From: Pseudomonas guariconensis
Lineage (GTDB): Bacteria; Pseudomonadota; Gammaproteobacteria; Pseudomonadales; Pseudomonadaceae
DNA length: 64,000 bases
Direction of reading: 5' to 3'
NCBI RefSeq assembly: GCF_900102675.1
Contig: NZ_FMYX01000002.1
Location: forward strand, 469,286 to 533,285
Shown here: one piece after another, positions 57,023-64,000 of the stretch
How the letters are laid out: every line of letters starts with the position of its first letter
Position numbering within the stretch: the first letter of the stretch is position 1
Made by a program: the position numbers and the translations under genes
Notes under the pieces: model-generated
What the model saw: the letters and a program-made list of their open reading frames with translations, nothing else
Databases searched by the model: none
Told to the model about the DNA's origin: nothing

Positions 57023-57038
57023 TGTGACGATCATCACA
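57023..57038. promoter_or_regulatory. perfect Crp/Vfr binding palindrome
   Basis: TGTGA-CGATCA-TCACA matches the CRP consensus TGTGA N6 TCACA at all ten fixed positions. It lies between bcsE and gntR and could act on either; spacing favours the bcs promoter candidate. Confidence 0.7.
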
Positions 57039-57218
57039 AAACTATTGGAGTCGCCCCGCGCAAACGCTTGCGCATCATGCCTTGTAAAGCTTCGAAAATC
57101 CTCGGACGGTGCGGATTTATCGCTGCATGAAGTAGCGCTTCCCTTACTACGGGACTTCCTTCACGATAGCCGTTCTTCGCGCCATGCCAGTCGGCTCAGC
57201 GCCTGTTATCGCGTTGGT

Positions 57219-57260
57219 TTGACACCCCCTTCGCTGCTTTCTAGTGTTATTGGATCCAAT
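57219..57260 (+). promoter_or_regulatory. gntR promoter with overlapping GntR-type operator
   Basis: TTGACA (57219-57224), 17-base spacer, TAGTGT (57242-57247). The expected start point near 57254 falls within the perfect 12-base palindrome ATTGGATCCAAT (57249-57260). The same palindrome is the known operator of VanR, a FadR-subfamily GntR repressor, so the downstream regulator probably represses itself. Confidence 0.75.
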
Positions 57261-57282
57261 TTCTATCAAGGCAGACGTCCAC

Positions 57283-57975
57283 GTGGCCGAAAAACCCCGA
57301 CTTCTGAAAACTGTTCTGGGCGGCGAACAGGTGCCAGCGCATCTGGCACGCAGCGTGATCGAAGAGCGTCTGCGCAGCGCCATTGTCGACGGCCGCCTGC
57401 CACCTGGGACCGCCCTGCGGCAGCAGGAGATCGCCACATTGTTCGGCGTCAGCCGCATGCCCGTGCGCGAAGCCCTACGCCAGCTGGAAGCGCAGTCCCT
57501 GCTGCAAGTGGTGATGCACAAGGGCGCCGTGGTTGCCCCACTGATCGGCGAGGATGCGGTCGATACTTATGAATTGCGAGTCATGCTCGAGTCCGAGGCG
57601 CTACGCCAGTCGGTTCCCCTGCTCGAACCAGAAGACATCGCCCTGGCACGCGGCTATATCCAGCAGTTGGAGCACGAAACCCGCCATGCCGACATCGGCC
57701 GTCTCAACCGCTTGCTGCATATGACGCTCTACAGCAAGGCGCGCAACCAGAAGCTGCTGCGCATGATCGAGGTCGAGCTCAACGAGGAAGAACGCTTCCT
57801 GCGTTTTCACCTGTCCTCGATGGGCCTGGGCAAGCTGACTCAGGACGATCACATTGCGTTGGTCGATGCCGCCAGCGCAAAGCAGGTGGACGAAGCCGTC
57901 AGCGTACTGGAGCGGCACCTGAACAACGCATCGCGCACCATTCGCAACTATCTGGACAGCCAGGCAGCACGCTAA
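57283..57975 (+). CDS. GntR family regulator, FadR subfamily
   Basis: 230-aa regulator. The N-terminal winged helix (VIEERLRSAIVDGRLPPGTALRQQEIATLFGVSRMPVREALRQLEAQSLL) is a textbook GntR domain; the C-terminal all-helical FCD domain contains the metal/ligand His and Asp/Arg residues (LRVMLESEALR; RLNRLLHMTLYSK; DDHIALVDA). The GTG at 57283 is chosen because the promoter and operator lie upstream of it and an AAGG is present; an earlier GTG at 57244 would precede the predicted transcript start. Divergent from bcsE; target unknown, cellulose genes are possible. Confidence 0.9.
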   Translation: MAEKPRLLKTVLGGEQVPAHLARSVIEERLRSAIVDGRLPPGTALRQQEIATLFGVSRMPVREALRQLEAQSLLQVVMHKGAVVAPLIGEDAVDTYELRVMLESEALRQSVPLLEPEDIALARGYIQQLEHETRHADIGRLNRLLHMTLYSKARNQKLLRMIEVELNEEERFLRFHLSSMGLGKLTQDDHIALVDAASAKQVDEAVSVLERHLNNASRTIRNYLDSQAAR

Positions 57976-58048
57976 AACCTGCAGGTAGGGCCCGCACGCC
58001 GAGCCCACCGCTCAAGGCAGTTGCAAAATAATTCCAGCCCGCTAACAA

Positions 58049-58063
58049 TGAGACTTATTATCA
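58049..58063 (+). promoter_or_regulatory. Fur box upstream of the ECF sigma gene
   Basis: TGAGACTTATTATCA matches the Fur 7-1-7 consensus TGATAATnATTATCA at 12 of 14 positions, 29 bases before the sigma factor ATG. This implies expression on iron limitation. Confidence 0.85.
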
Positions 58064-58091
58064 TTAATACCTAACAGCACAGCGCGCCTCC

Positions 58092-58592
58092 ATGTCTTTC
58101 AGAGATTCCGTGCATACGCTCTACAGCCATCATCACGGCTGGCTGCACAATTGGTTGCGCAGCAAGCTGGGCAATGCCGCCGATGCCGCAGACCTCGCCC
58201 ATGACACCTTCGTGCGTCTGCTGCAACGCGATCACCTGGAACTCAACGCCCCGCGCGCCTTTCTGCGCACGGTAGCGCGTGGCTTGGTGATTGATCACTG
58301 GCGACGCGAAGAGGTTGAACGAGCCTACCTCGAAGCGCTGGCCAACCTACCGCTGGCCGAAGCGCCCTCGGCCGAAACCCGCGAACTGATGCTGGAACTG
58401 CTCGAGCGCATTGCGCGCATGCTCGACGGCCTCAAGCCCAAGGTCCGCCGCGCCTTCCTGCTCGCCCAATGCGAAGGACTGAGCCACAAGGCAGTCGCCG
58501 AACAAATGGGTATCTCCCTGCGCTCTGTCGAACGTTATGTGGCGGACGCGCTGTATCACTGCTACCAGCTGCGTTATGACGATGAGCCATGA
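58092..58592 (+). CDS. ECF sigma factor, FecI family
   Basis: 166-aa iron-starvation sigma factor. Region 2 is seen in WLRSKLGNAADAADLAHDTFVRLLQ and region 4 in LSHKAVAEQMGISLRSVERYVADAL. Such factors transcribe a neighbouring TonB receptor gene after a signal through the receptor. Fur box upstream; overlaps the FecR-like gene by 17 bases. Confidence 0.94.
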   Translation: MSFRDSVHTLYSHHHGWLHNWLRSKLGNAADAADLAHDTFVRLLQRDHLELNAPRAFLRTVARGLVIDHWRREEVERAYLEALANLPLAEAPSAETRELMLELLERIARMLDGLKPKVRRAFLLAQCEGLSHKAVAEQMGISLRSVERYVADALYHCYQLRYDDEP

Positions 58593-59556
58593 GCCGATAG
58601 GCGTCTGCCCGCCTTCGCCCAAGGTAGTCAAACAAGCCATCCAGTGGCTCCTGCGCCTGCGTGAAAGTGGCCATACCCCTGCGCTGCAGCTGCAATGCGA
58701 ACAATGGCGCAGCGCCGATCATGCGCATGAAGTGGCCTGGCAGCGTGTCGTGAGCCTGCACCAGGATCTGGACCTGCGTGCCATGGCGGGCGTCAACGTC
58801 GCCCTTCAGACCCTCGAAACCAGCCAACGCCGCTTGAACCGACGCCAGGCACTCAAGCTGTTAGGCGGGCTCGCCCTGGTCGGTACGGCTGCCTGGCTGG
58901 GCAAGGATCAACAGGCACTGAGCAGTTGGGCCTCGGACTACGCCACAGGCACAGGCGAACGCCGAAGCATTGCGCTTGAGGACGGCTCATTGCTGCAGCT
59001 CAACACCCGCAGCGCCGTGAATTTGGCTTTCGACGAACGCCAGCGGCTCATCCAGCTGCGCCAGGGCGAACTCATGCTCACATGCAATGACGCACAGCGC
59101 CCCTTGTTGATCCAGACTCGTGACGCCCTCCTCGAAGATTTCGGTGGCCAGGTCGTGGTGCGTCAGGACGCCGATTGCACACGCATCAGCGTCAGCCAGG
59201 GCAAGGTAGCCCTGCACCGGCCCGATGGCGCGCCGTTGCAGTGGATCACCCCTGGCCAGTCCTGGCGCGTGGATGCCCTCGGGCCGCGACCGATCGAACG
59301 ACAGCCGATGGACGCCAGCGCTTGGGCCGAGGGGCTGATTGTCACCCGCGACATGCGTCTGGCCGACTTCCTGGGGGAGGTGAGCCGCTATCGCCATGGC
59401 TACCTGGGATGCACTGAGGACATCGCCGACCTACGGCTGTCTGGCGTGTTCCGCCTGGAGGACACCGACAAACTGCTGCAATTGTTGCCCCAGACGCTAC
59501 CGGTATTCGTTCGTCAACGCACCCGCTGGTGGGTCCGCCTGGAACGGCTGGCCTGA
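58576..59556 (+). CDS. FecR-like anti-sigma/sigma regulator
   Basis: 326-aa inner-membrane regulator. The cytoplasmic N-terminus (AIQWLLRLRESGHTPALQLQCEQWRSADHAHEVAWQ, DUF4880-like) binds the sigma factor; one membrane helix (ALKLLGGLALVGTAAWLG, about residue 95) is followed by the periplasmic FecR domain (RRSIALEDGSLLQLNTRSAV) and a C-terminal STN-like part (LSGVFRLEDTDKLLQLLPQTLPV). It relays receptor occupancy to the ECF sigma factor. The exact start is uncertain (58576 or 58582). Confidence 0.92.
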   Translation: MTMSHEPIGVCPPSPKVVKQAIQWLLRLRESGHTPALQLQCEQWRSADHAHEVAWQRVVSLHQDLDLRAMAGVNVALQTLETSQRRLNRRQALKLLGGLALVGTAAWLGKDQQALSSWASDYATGTGERRSIALEDGSLLQLNTRSAVNLAFDERQRLIQLRQGELMLTCNDAQRPLLIQTRDALLEDFGGQVVVRQDADCTRISVSQGKVALHRPDGAPLQWITPGQSWRVDALGPRPIERQPMDASAWAEGLIVTRDMRLADFLGEVSRYRHGYLGCTEDIADLRLSGVFRLEDTDKLLQLLPQTLPVFVRQRTRWWVRLERLA

Positions 59557-59659
59557 TTTTTTCATTTTCCTGCAGGTTTTTCTGGCGGGTTTTTCTCACA
59601 AGTCCGGCTAGGACAGTAAGCGACTCCTTCAGCCCTTACCGAACCCACGGACCTTTTCC
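59557..59659 (+). other. likely ECF-dependent promoter region of the receptor gene
   Basis: 103 bases between the FecR-like and receptor genes, T-rich with two TTTTTCT-type runs. A sigma promoter for the receptor is expected here from the known logic of such cassettes, but I cannot define its boxes. Confidence 0.35.
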
Positions 59660-62146
59660 ATGCCAGATGCCTTGCCTCAACTAAGCACCGTCGATAAGAA
59701 TGATTTTCGACCTGTCTTGAATTGCGTTTTTCTCGGCCGAGCCATACGCGCAGCCCTGCTCGGCACGACCCTCGGTTTCTTGGGCGTTGCTCCACATGTC
59801 CTGGCCGCCGATCCGGTGGGTATGAGCCAGCCGTACTCGATCCCCGCCGGAAATCTGGATGACGTGCTCAACCAGTTCGCCCGCCAGGCGGGCATTACCT
59901 TGTCGAGCACCCCGCAGATGACAGGTAAGCTGCAATCGCCTGGCTTACGGGGCCAGTACGCCATCGACCAGGCCCTGCGCCAGTTACTCAATGGCACTGG
60001 GCTGGAAGCCGTCAGCCAGGACGCAAGCAGCTATGTGCTGCGCGCGCAGCCTGAGGATGCTGCGCTGTCGTTGCCAAGCACCGACATCCGCAGCTTCACC
60101 CTGGGCAATGCCTTGGGCAGCATGGAAGGCTACAACGCCACTCATAGCCAAGTGGCCACCAAGACCAGCATGCCGATCCTGGAAACCACCCAGTCGGTCT
60201 CGGTGGTCACTCGCCAGCAGATGGACGACCAGGGCTCCCAGACCGTCGCCCAGGCCATGCGTTACACCCCTGGCGTCTTGACCAACCCCTACGGCGCGAC
60301 CCATCGCTACGACTACGTAGCCATGCGCGGCTTCAACGACGGGTCTGTGGATAACATCTACGTAGACGGCCTGAAATCCATGGGCGATAACGGCACCTAC
60401 AGCACCATGCAGGTGGATCCGTACTTCCTCGAGCGCATCGACATCCTCAAAGGGCCCTCCTCCGTGCTGTATGGCCGCAGCTCGCCAGGCGGGCTGGTGG
60501 CACTGACCACCAAGAAGCCACTGTTCGATCCTTATCATCAGATCCAGGCCACAGTTGGCACCCAGGGCCAACGTGGCATGGGTTTCGACTTCAGCGGCCC
60601 GCTGGATGACGACAAACGCATCGCCTATCGCCTGACTGGTCTTGCGGACGCTTCGGACACTCAATTCGATCACAACAAGGAAGAACGCTACGCAATCGCA
60701 CCTGCGGTCAGCATCGACTTTAGCGAAGACACATCACTGACCTTGCAGGCCTACCTGCAGCACGACCCCAATGGCGGTTATCACGGCGGCAACCCGGCCG
60801 ATGGCATGCTGCACCCTCGCAACGGCCTGCGTTTGTCCGACCACTTCTTCGAGGGCGAACCGGACATCGACGATTACGAGCGCACCCAGCAGTCGTTCAG
60901 CTACCAATTCGAACATCGCTTCAATGATGTCTTCACCGCACGTCAGAACTTCCGCTATCAAGATTCGGATGTGTCGATGGACCAGGTCTATTCGGCTGGC
61001 TGGGCGGATGCCACCAGCAACATCCTCAACCGCGCCTATACCGGCGGCGACGAACGCCTGCATTCGTTTATCGTCGATAACATGCTCCAGGCGGAATTCT
61101 TCACAGGCGCTGCTAAACACACCGTTTTGCTCGGCGCCGACTATCAGCGGCGCAAGGCCGATGTGACCTGGCGCTACGGCACTGTCGATCCGTTGGATGC
61201 CGGTAACCCGCACTATGGCAACGGCAACCTTCAGGCCCTCGGCGAAAACAACTACCTGCGGCGTCTGCAGCAAACCGGCGTGTACCTACAGGATCTGGTC
61301 GAACTGGACCAATGGCGCTTCTCCCTGGGCCTGCGTCAGGACTGGGTCAAGGTATCGGAGGAGAACCGCGACACCGATACCAAGGTCAACGACGACCGTT
61401 CCAAGTTCACCACCCGTGCGGGTGTGCTGTACCTGTTCGAAAACGGCGTTGCGCCTTACGTGAGCTACTCCGAGTCGTTCAACCCCAACACCGTATCCGA
61501 CCAGAACGGCCGTCCGCTGGCGCCGACCGAAGGCACGCAGTGGGAGACCGGTATCAAGTACCAACCGCCCGGCACGGACAACTTGTTCACGGCCTCGGTG
61601 TTCCGCATCGAGCAAGAGAACCTGGCCTCCAAGCAACCGAACGAAGAGTTCTATCGTGCGGTGGGCGAGGTTCGCTCCCAGGGCCTGGAGCTGGAAGCTC
61701 ATGTGCAGGTGACCGACAGTTTCAAGCTGATCGGGGGTTATACCTACACCGACATCGAATACACCAAATCGATGCCGAGCTTGGTGACCCAAGGCCTGGA
61801 CAATAAAGGCCGTTCGCCGACCCAGGCGCCGGAACAGATGTATTCGCTGTGGGCCGACTACAACTTCCTCCAAGGCCCGCTTGATGGCCTGCGCCTGGGT
61901 GGCGGCGTGCGTTATGTGGGTTATAGCTGGGTCGATGCGGAAAACAGCATGAAGGTTCCCTCCTATACCTTGTTCGACGCCTCGGTCGGTTATGACCTGG
62001 GCAAGGTCGGGCTCAAGGGAATGGATGTGCGACTCAACGCCAATAACCTGACCAACGAATCCTACGTCGCGTCTTGTGCGAGCCTGAACTACTGCTACAT
62101 GGGCGAAGAACGCAATGTCAGTGCCACGGTCAGCTATCAGTTCTGA
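59660..62146 (+). CDS. TonB-dependent siderophore receptor with signalling domain
   Basis: 828 aa. A long N-terminal signal sequence ends near HVLAADP. The secretin/TonB N-terminal (STN) signalling domain follows (YSIPAGNLDDVLNQFARQAGITLSS, about residues 57-130), then the plug (TTQSVSVVTRQQMDDQGSQTV; RGFNDGSVDNIYVDGL; LKGPSSVLYGRSSPGGLV) and a 22-strand barrel ending in the aromatic C-terminus SYQF. The plug pattern resembles ferrichrome/hydroxamate receptors (FhuA/FiuA class). The STN domain and adjacent sigma/FecR pair show surface signalling. Ligand unproven. Confidence 0.95.
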   Translation: MPDALPQLSTVDKNDFRPVLNCVFLGRAIRAALLGTTLGFLGVAPHVLAADPVGMSQPYSIPAGNLDDVLNQFARQAGITLSSTPQMTGKLQSPGLRGQYAIDQALRQLLNGTGLEAVSQDASSYVLRAQPEDAALSLPSTDIRSFTLGNALGSMEGYNATHSQVATKTSMPILETTQSVSVVTRQQMDDQGSQTVAQAMRYTPGVLTNPYGATHRYDYVAMRGFNDGSVDNIYVDGLKSMGDNGTYSTMQVDPYFLERIDILKGPSSVLYGRSSPGGLVALTTKKPLFDPYHQIQATVGTQGQRGMGFDFSGPLDDDKRIAYRLTGLADASDTQFDHNKEERYAIAPAVSIDFSEDTSLTLQAYLQHDPNGGYHGGNPADGMLHPRNGLRLSDHFFEGEPDIDDYERTQQSFSYQFEHRFNDVFTARQNFRYQDSDVSMDQVYSAGWADATSNILNRAYTGGDERLHSFIVDNMLQAEFFTGAAKHTVLLGADYQRRKADVTWRYGTVDPLDAGNPHYGNGNLQALGENNYLRRLQQTGVYLQDLVELDQWRFSLGLRQDWVKVSEENRDTDTKVNDDRSKFTTRAGVLYLFENGVAPYVSYSESFNPNTVSDQNGRPLAPTEGTQWETGIKYQPPGTDNLFTASVFRIEQENLASKQPNEEFYRAVGEVRSQGLELEAHVQVTDSFKLIGGYTYTDIEYTKSMPSLVTQGLDNKGRSPTQAPEQMYSLWADYNFLQGPLDGLRLGGGVRYVGYSWVDAENSMKVPSYTLFDASVGYDLGKVGLKGMDVRLNANNLTNESYVASCASLNYCYMGEERNVSATVSYQF

Positions 62147-62166
62147 CTCGTTCCTTTCCATGCTCG

Positions 62167-62198
62167 AAGCCAGCTCCTGACCCAGGTGCTGGCTTTTT
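62167..62198 (+). terminator. intrinsic terminator after the receptor gene
   Basis: AAGCCAGC/GCTGGCTT stem, 13-base loop, then TTTTT. It sits 20 bases after the receptor stop, before the PepSY gene, so expression of the latter needs read-through or its own promoter. Confidence 0.8.
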
Positions 62199-62228
62199 CG
62201 TTTCCGGCGCTTTCCTGGAGCCCTGTAA

Positions 62229-63410
62229 ATGCGTCAACTCTATGTCCTGTTGCACCGCTACCTTGGCCTGGCCACGGCAGCGTTTCTGGCCGTCGCCGGC
62301 CTGACTGGCAGCGTGCTGGCCTTCCATCACGAACTCGACGAATGGCTCAACCCAGGTTTCTACGAAGCTTCGGCCACCGGGGCGCTGCAACAACCCGGCA
62401 CGCTTGTGGACAAGTTGCAGACCCAGTATCCGCGGCTGCAAGTCTGGTACATGGAATATCCACAGGAGGCGGGGCACTCCGCGCTGCTGGCGATGGTTCC
62501 ACGCAACGATCCACAGTCCGGCAAGCCCTATGACGAGAAGAACACCGTGTTCTATCTCGATCCGGTCAGCGGTGAGACTTTGGGCCAGCGCTACTGGGGC
62601 GAATGCTGCTTCTCACGCGAGAACTTCATGCCGTTCATGCTGGAGCTACATTACAGCCTGACTCTGCCGGGCAATTGGGGGATTGTGCTGATGGGTGTGG
62701 TGGCGATCCTCTGGGTCGTGGATTGCCTCATCGCTGTATTACTCACCCTGCCCCGCGGCCGGCCGTTCTGGCGCAAATGGAGCACCGCCTGGAAGATCAA
62801 GGGCGGGCACGCGTATCGACTGAACATGGATATCCACAGAGCCAGCGGCTTATGGCTGTGGCTACTACTGTTGCCCATTGCCATCAGCAGTGTGGCGATG
62901 AACCTGCCGGCCCAGGTCTTCAAACCCGCCATTTCGTTGTTTTCACCCGTTGAGCCGAGTGTCTACGAAGCCCGGGGCGTCATGCCCAAGGAAGCCCTGG
63001 GTGTGACACAGCTTACCTACCAACAGGCGTATCAACGCGCGCAGGAGGAAGGCGCAAGGCTTGGACTGAGCGCACCGATCGGTGAGCTCTATTACAGCTT
63101 CGAGTACAACTTTTATGGCGCGGGGTTTGGCCAGCACGATACACAAGCCCATGGTAAGTCCTGGCTGTTCTTTCACGGCACCGATGGCCAGCTAATAGGG
63201 CAGGAAATTGCCGGAGAAGGCACGCTGGGTGAGCAGTTCTATCGTTTGCAGCTTCCCATTCATGGGGGGCGCATCATCGGAGTCGCGGGGCAGGTGCTGA
63301 TTGCGATTTTAGGGGTGGTGATCGCAATGTTATCGATCACAGGGGTGTACATCTGGTGGCGCAAGCTACAGGCACGACGTAGCGGTAAGGTGCGTAGAAC
63401 AGCAGTGTGA
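62229..63410 (+). CDS. PepSY-associated TM protein (iron uptake associated)
   Basis: 393 aa with the PepSY_TM layout: helix at LYVLLHRYLGLATAAFLAVAGLTGSVLAF, a periplasmic PepSY part (EEWLNP-type region and YLDPVSGETLGQRYWG), paired helices near residues 145-180 and 215-235, and a C-terminal helix (IIGVAGQVLIAILGVVIAMLSITGVYIWW). Such proteins often accompany siderophore receptors and some act as ferric-siderophore reductases. It follows the receptor by 82 bases with a terminator between. Confidence 0.88.
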   Translation: MRQLYVLLHRYLGLATAAFLAVAGLTGSVLAFHHELDEWLNPGFYEASATGALQQPGTLVDKLQTQYPRLQVWYMEYPQEAGHSALLAMVPRNDPQSGKPYDEKNTVFYLDPVSGETLGQRYWGECCFSRENFMPFMLELHYSLTLPGNWGIVLMGVVAILWVVDCLIAVLLTLPRGRPFWRKWSTAWKIKGGHAYRLNMDIHRASGLWLWLLLLPIAISSVAMNLPAQVFKPAISLFSPVEPSVYEARGVMPKEALGVTQLTYQQAYQRAQEEGARLGLSAPIGELYYSFEYNFYGAGFGQHDTQAHGKSWLFFHGTDGQLIGQEIAGEGTLGEQFYRLQLPIHGGRIIGVAGQVLIAILGVVIAMLSITGVYIWWRKLQARRSGKVRRTAV

Positions 63411-63424
63411 CAGCCGGAAAAGAC

Positions 63425-63457
63425 AAAGCCCCTGTTCGCATCGCGAACAGGGGCTTT
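63425..63457. terminator. bidirectional terminator between PepSY gene and rRNA operon
   Basis: A perfect 15-bp stem (AAAGCCCCTGTTCGC with its complement, loop ATC). On the minus strand it is followed by GTCTTTTCC and ends the rRNA operon after the distal 5S; on the plus strand it lies 14 bases after the PepSY stop. Confidence 0.9.
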
Positions 63458-63466
63458 GGGTTTGAA

Positions 63467-63583
63467 TCTTGACGATGACCTACTCTCACATGGGGAAGCC
63501 CCACACTACCATCGGCGATGCGTCGTTTCACTTCTGAGTTCGGGATGGGATCAGGTGGTTCCAACGCTCTATGGTCGTCAAGA
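63467..63583 (-). rRNA. rrf: 5S ribosomal RNA (distal copy)
   Basis: Reverse complement of the Pseudomonas 5S sequence: CTTGACGACCATAGAGCG at the 5' end, CCCATCCCGAACTCAG in the middle and GAGTAGGTCATCGTCAAG at the 3' end, whose ends pair to form helix I. About 116 nt. It differs from the proximal copy at three positions, two of which form a base pair in helix II. Confidence 0.95.
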
Positions 63584-63647
63584 AATTCTGTGTGCTGGCC
63601 CGTCCCTCGGACGTGCCTGCGAATTTCTGGTCTCTCTACTTAAAGAC

Positions 63648-63681
63648 AAAACCCCTACCTGCTCACGCAGATAGGGGTTTT
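63648..63681 (-). terminator. terminator between the two 5S genes
   Basis: Stem ACCCCTA-C-CTGC / GCAG-A-TAGGGGT with loop TCAC, flanked by A-runs and T-runs. On the minus strand it follows the proximal 5S and precedes TTTTGTCTTTA. Each 5S gene thus has its own terminator-like hairpin. Confidence 0.8.
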
Positions 63682-63691
63682 GCGAAATGAA

Positions 63692-63808
63692 TCTTGACGA
63701 TGACCTACTCTCACATGGGGAAGCCCCACACTACCATCGGCGATGCATCGTTTCACTACTGAGTTCGGGATGGGATCAGGTGGTTCCAATGCTCTATGGT
63801 CGTCAAGA
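63692..63808 (-). rRNA. rrf: 5S ribosomal RNA (proximal copy)
   Basis: Same length and structure as the distal copy, lying about 127 bases downstream of the 23S 3' end. Its helix II contains A-U where the distal copy has G-C. First 5S gene after 23S on the minus strand. Confidence 0.95.
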
Positions 63809-63934
63809 AATTCTGTTGCCAGACTGTCTTATGACACTCCAGCCAATTCGGATATGTGATCGTTGTGGTTGCGAACTTTCGGTTCTTTCGTCTTCACCAC
63901 CGCAATCTGCAGAAGCAAATTGCTTGGGTGTTAT

Positions 63935-64000
63935 ATGGTCAAGCCTCACGGGCAATTAGTATCGGTTAGCTCAACGCCTCACAGCGCTTACACACCCGAC
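63935..64000 (-). rRNA. rrl: 23S ribosomal RNA, 3' end (partial)
   Basis: On the minus strand the window begins inside 23S rRNA: GTCGGGTGTGTAAGCGCTG, then GTTGAGCTAACCGATACTAA and the terminal GTGAGGCTTGACCAT, matching the conserved 3' end of bacterial 23S. The rest of the operon lies beyond the window. End position is approximate. Confidence 0.93.

Larger units (their letters stand above)
56753..57282. other. bcs-gntR divergent intergenic region
   Basis: 530 bases without a supported gene, lower in GC than its surroundings. It contains a Crp/Vfr-type palindrome, a candidate sigma-70 promoter toward bcsE, GTCAATT direct repeats downstream of it, and the gntR promoter with its operator. Confidence 0.7.

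Noticed and set aside
56838..57572. open frame running from the bcs-gntR gap into gntR
   Set aside because: Composition changes abruptly to Arg-rich shadow inside gntR, and the region holds promoter elements; no ribosome site.
56753..63410. possibility that bcs and the iron-signalling genes form a mobile island
   Set aside because: No integrase, transposase, tRNA boundary or direct repeats flanking the block; codon pattern looks like the rest.

Overview
The window looks like a chromosomal segment of a Pseudomonas of the P. putida group. The evidence is high GC, Pseudomonas-type gene neighbourhoods (argE; gcvTHP; pepP-ubiH-ubiI; zapA-6S RNA-fau; trxA-rho; ppx-ppk) and many intergenic palindromes of the type GCGGGTAAACCCGCTCC. 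Most genes are housekeeping or envelope genes. I see no prophage, transposase, integrase, CRISPR array or tRNA.

Layout. 1-6.1 kb: argE, a CYTH-CHAD phosphatase-like protein, an Lrp/AsnC regulator divergent from a small ACT-like protein, a stand-alone GspE/PilB-type ATPase and a DUF2388-like exported protein. 6.3-10.9 kb: the glycine cleavage operon gcvT-gcvH-gcvP (minus). 11-13.8 kb: a ferric-iron ABC binding protein and permease without an ATPase gene. 13.9-18.7 kb: a tightly coupled minus operon ygfB-like, pepP, ubiH, DUF4442 gene, ubiI-like. 18.8-20.3 kb: TIGR02449-like gene, zapA, 6S RNA, fau (plus). 20.3-26.1 kb: an EVE protein, a FliL-like protein, a quinone oxidoreductase, a ChaC-like enzyme, and ubiD coupled to a ferredoxin-type flavin reductase. 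26.3-32.2 kb: rho, trxA and the convergent polyphosphate pair ppx/ppk, each with a Pho box. 32.6-37.7 kb: DedA protein, fatty-acid-hydroxylase-like protein, elbB, YaiI-like protein and a cytochrome c-FTR1 iron permease fusion. 37.8-42.9 kb: an AaeAB-like efflux operon under a MarR regulator. 43-56.8 kb: a nine-gene cellulose operon bcsEFGRQABZC. 57.2-58 kb: a GntR/FadR-type regulator. 58-63.4 kb: an iron-starvation cell-surface signalling cassette (Fur box, ECF sigma factor, FecR-like regulator, TonB receptor, PepSY membrane protein). 63.4-64 kb: the end of an rRNA operon on the minus strand, with the 23S 3' end and two tandem 5S genes.

How the parts work together. The bcs genes overlap almost end to end. 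They encode synthase (A/B), outer-membrane export (C), periplasmic cellulase (Z), c-di-GMP-sensing and localisation factors (E, R, Q) and the phosphoethanolamine modification branch (F, G). The upstream gap carries a perfect Crp/Vfr-type palindrome and GTCAATT repeats. The ppx and ppk promoters face each other across the two genes and both carry PhoB-type direct repeats, so synthesis and degradation of polyphosphate should both respond to phosphate limitation. Iron is a third theme: ABC uptake genes, an FTR1 permease and the TonB/ECF cassette, with at least one convincing Fur box.

All calls come from reading the sequence and from knowledge of the families; no database search was run. Several start codons were moved inward to a ribosome binding site, and bcsF, a 70-aa DUF1656 gene and a 49-aa membrane protein were found as short genes.
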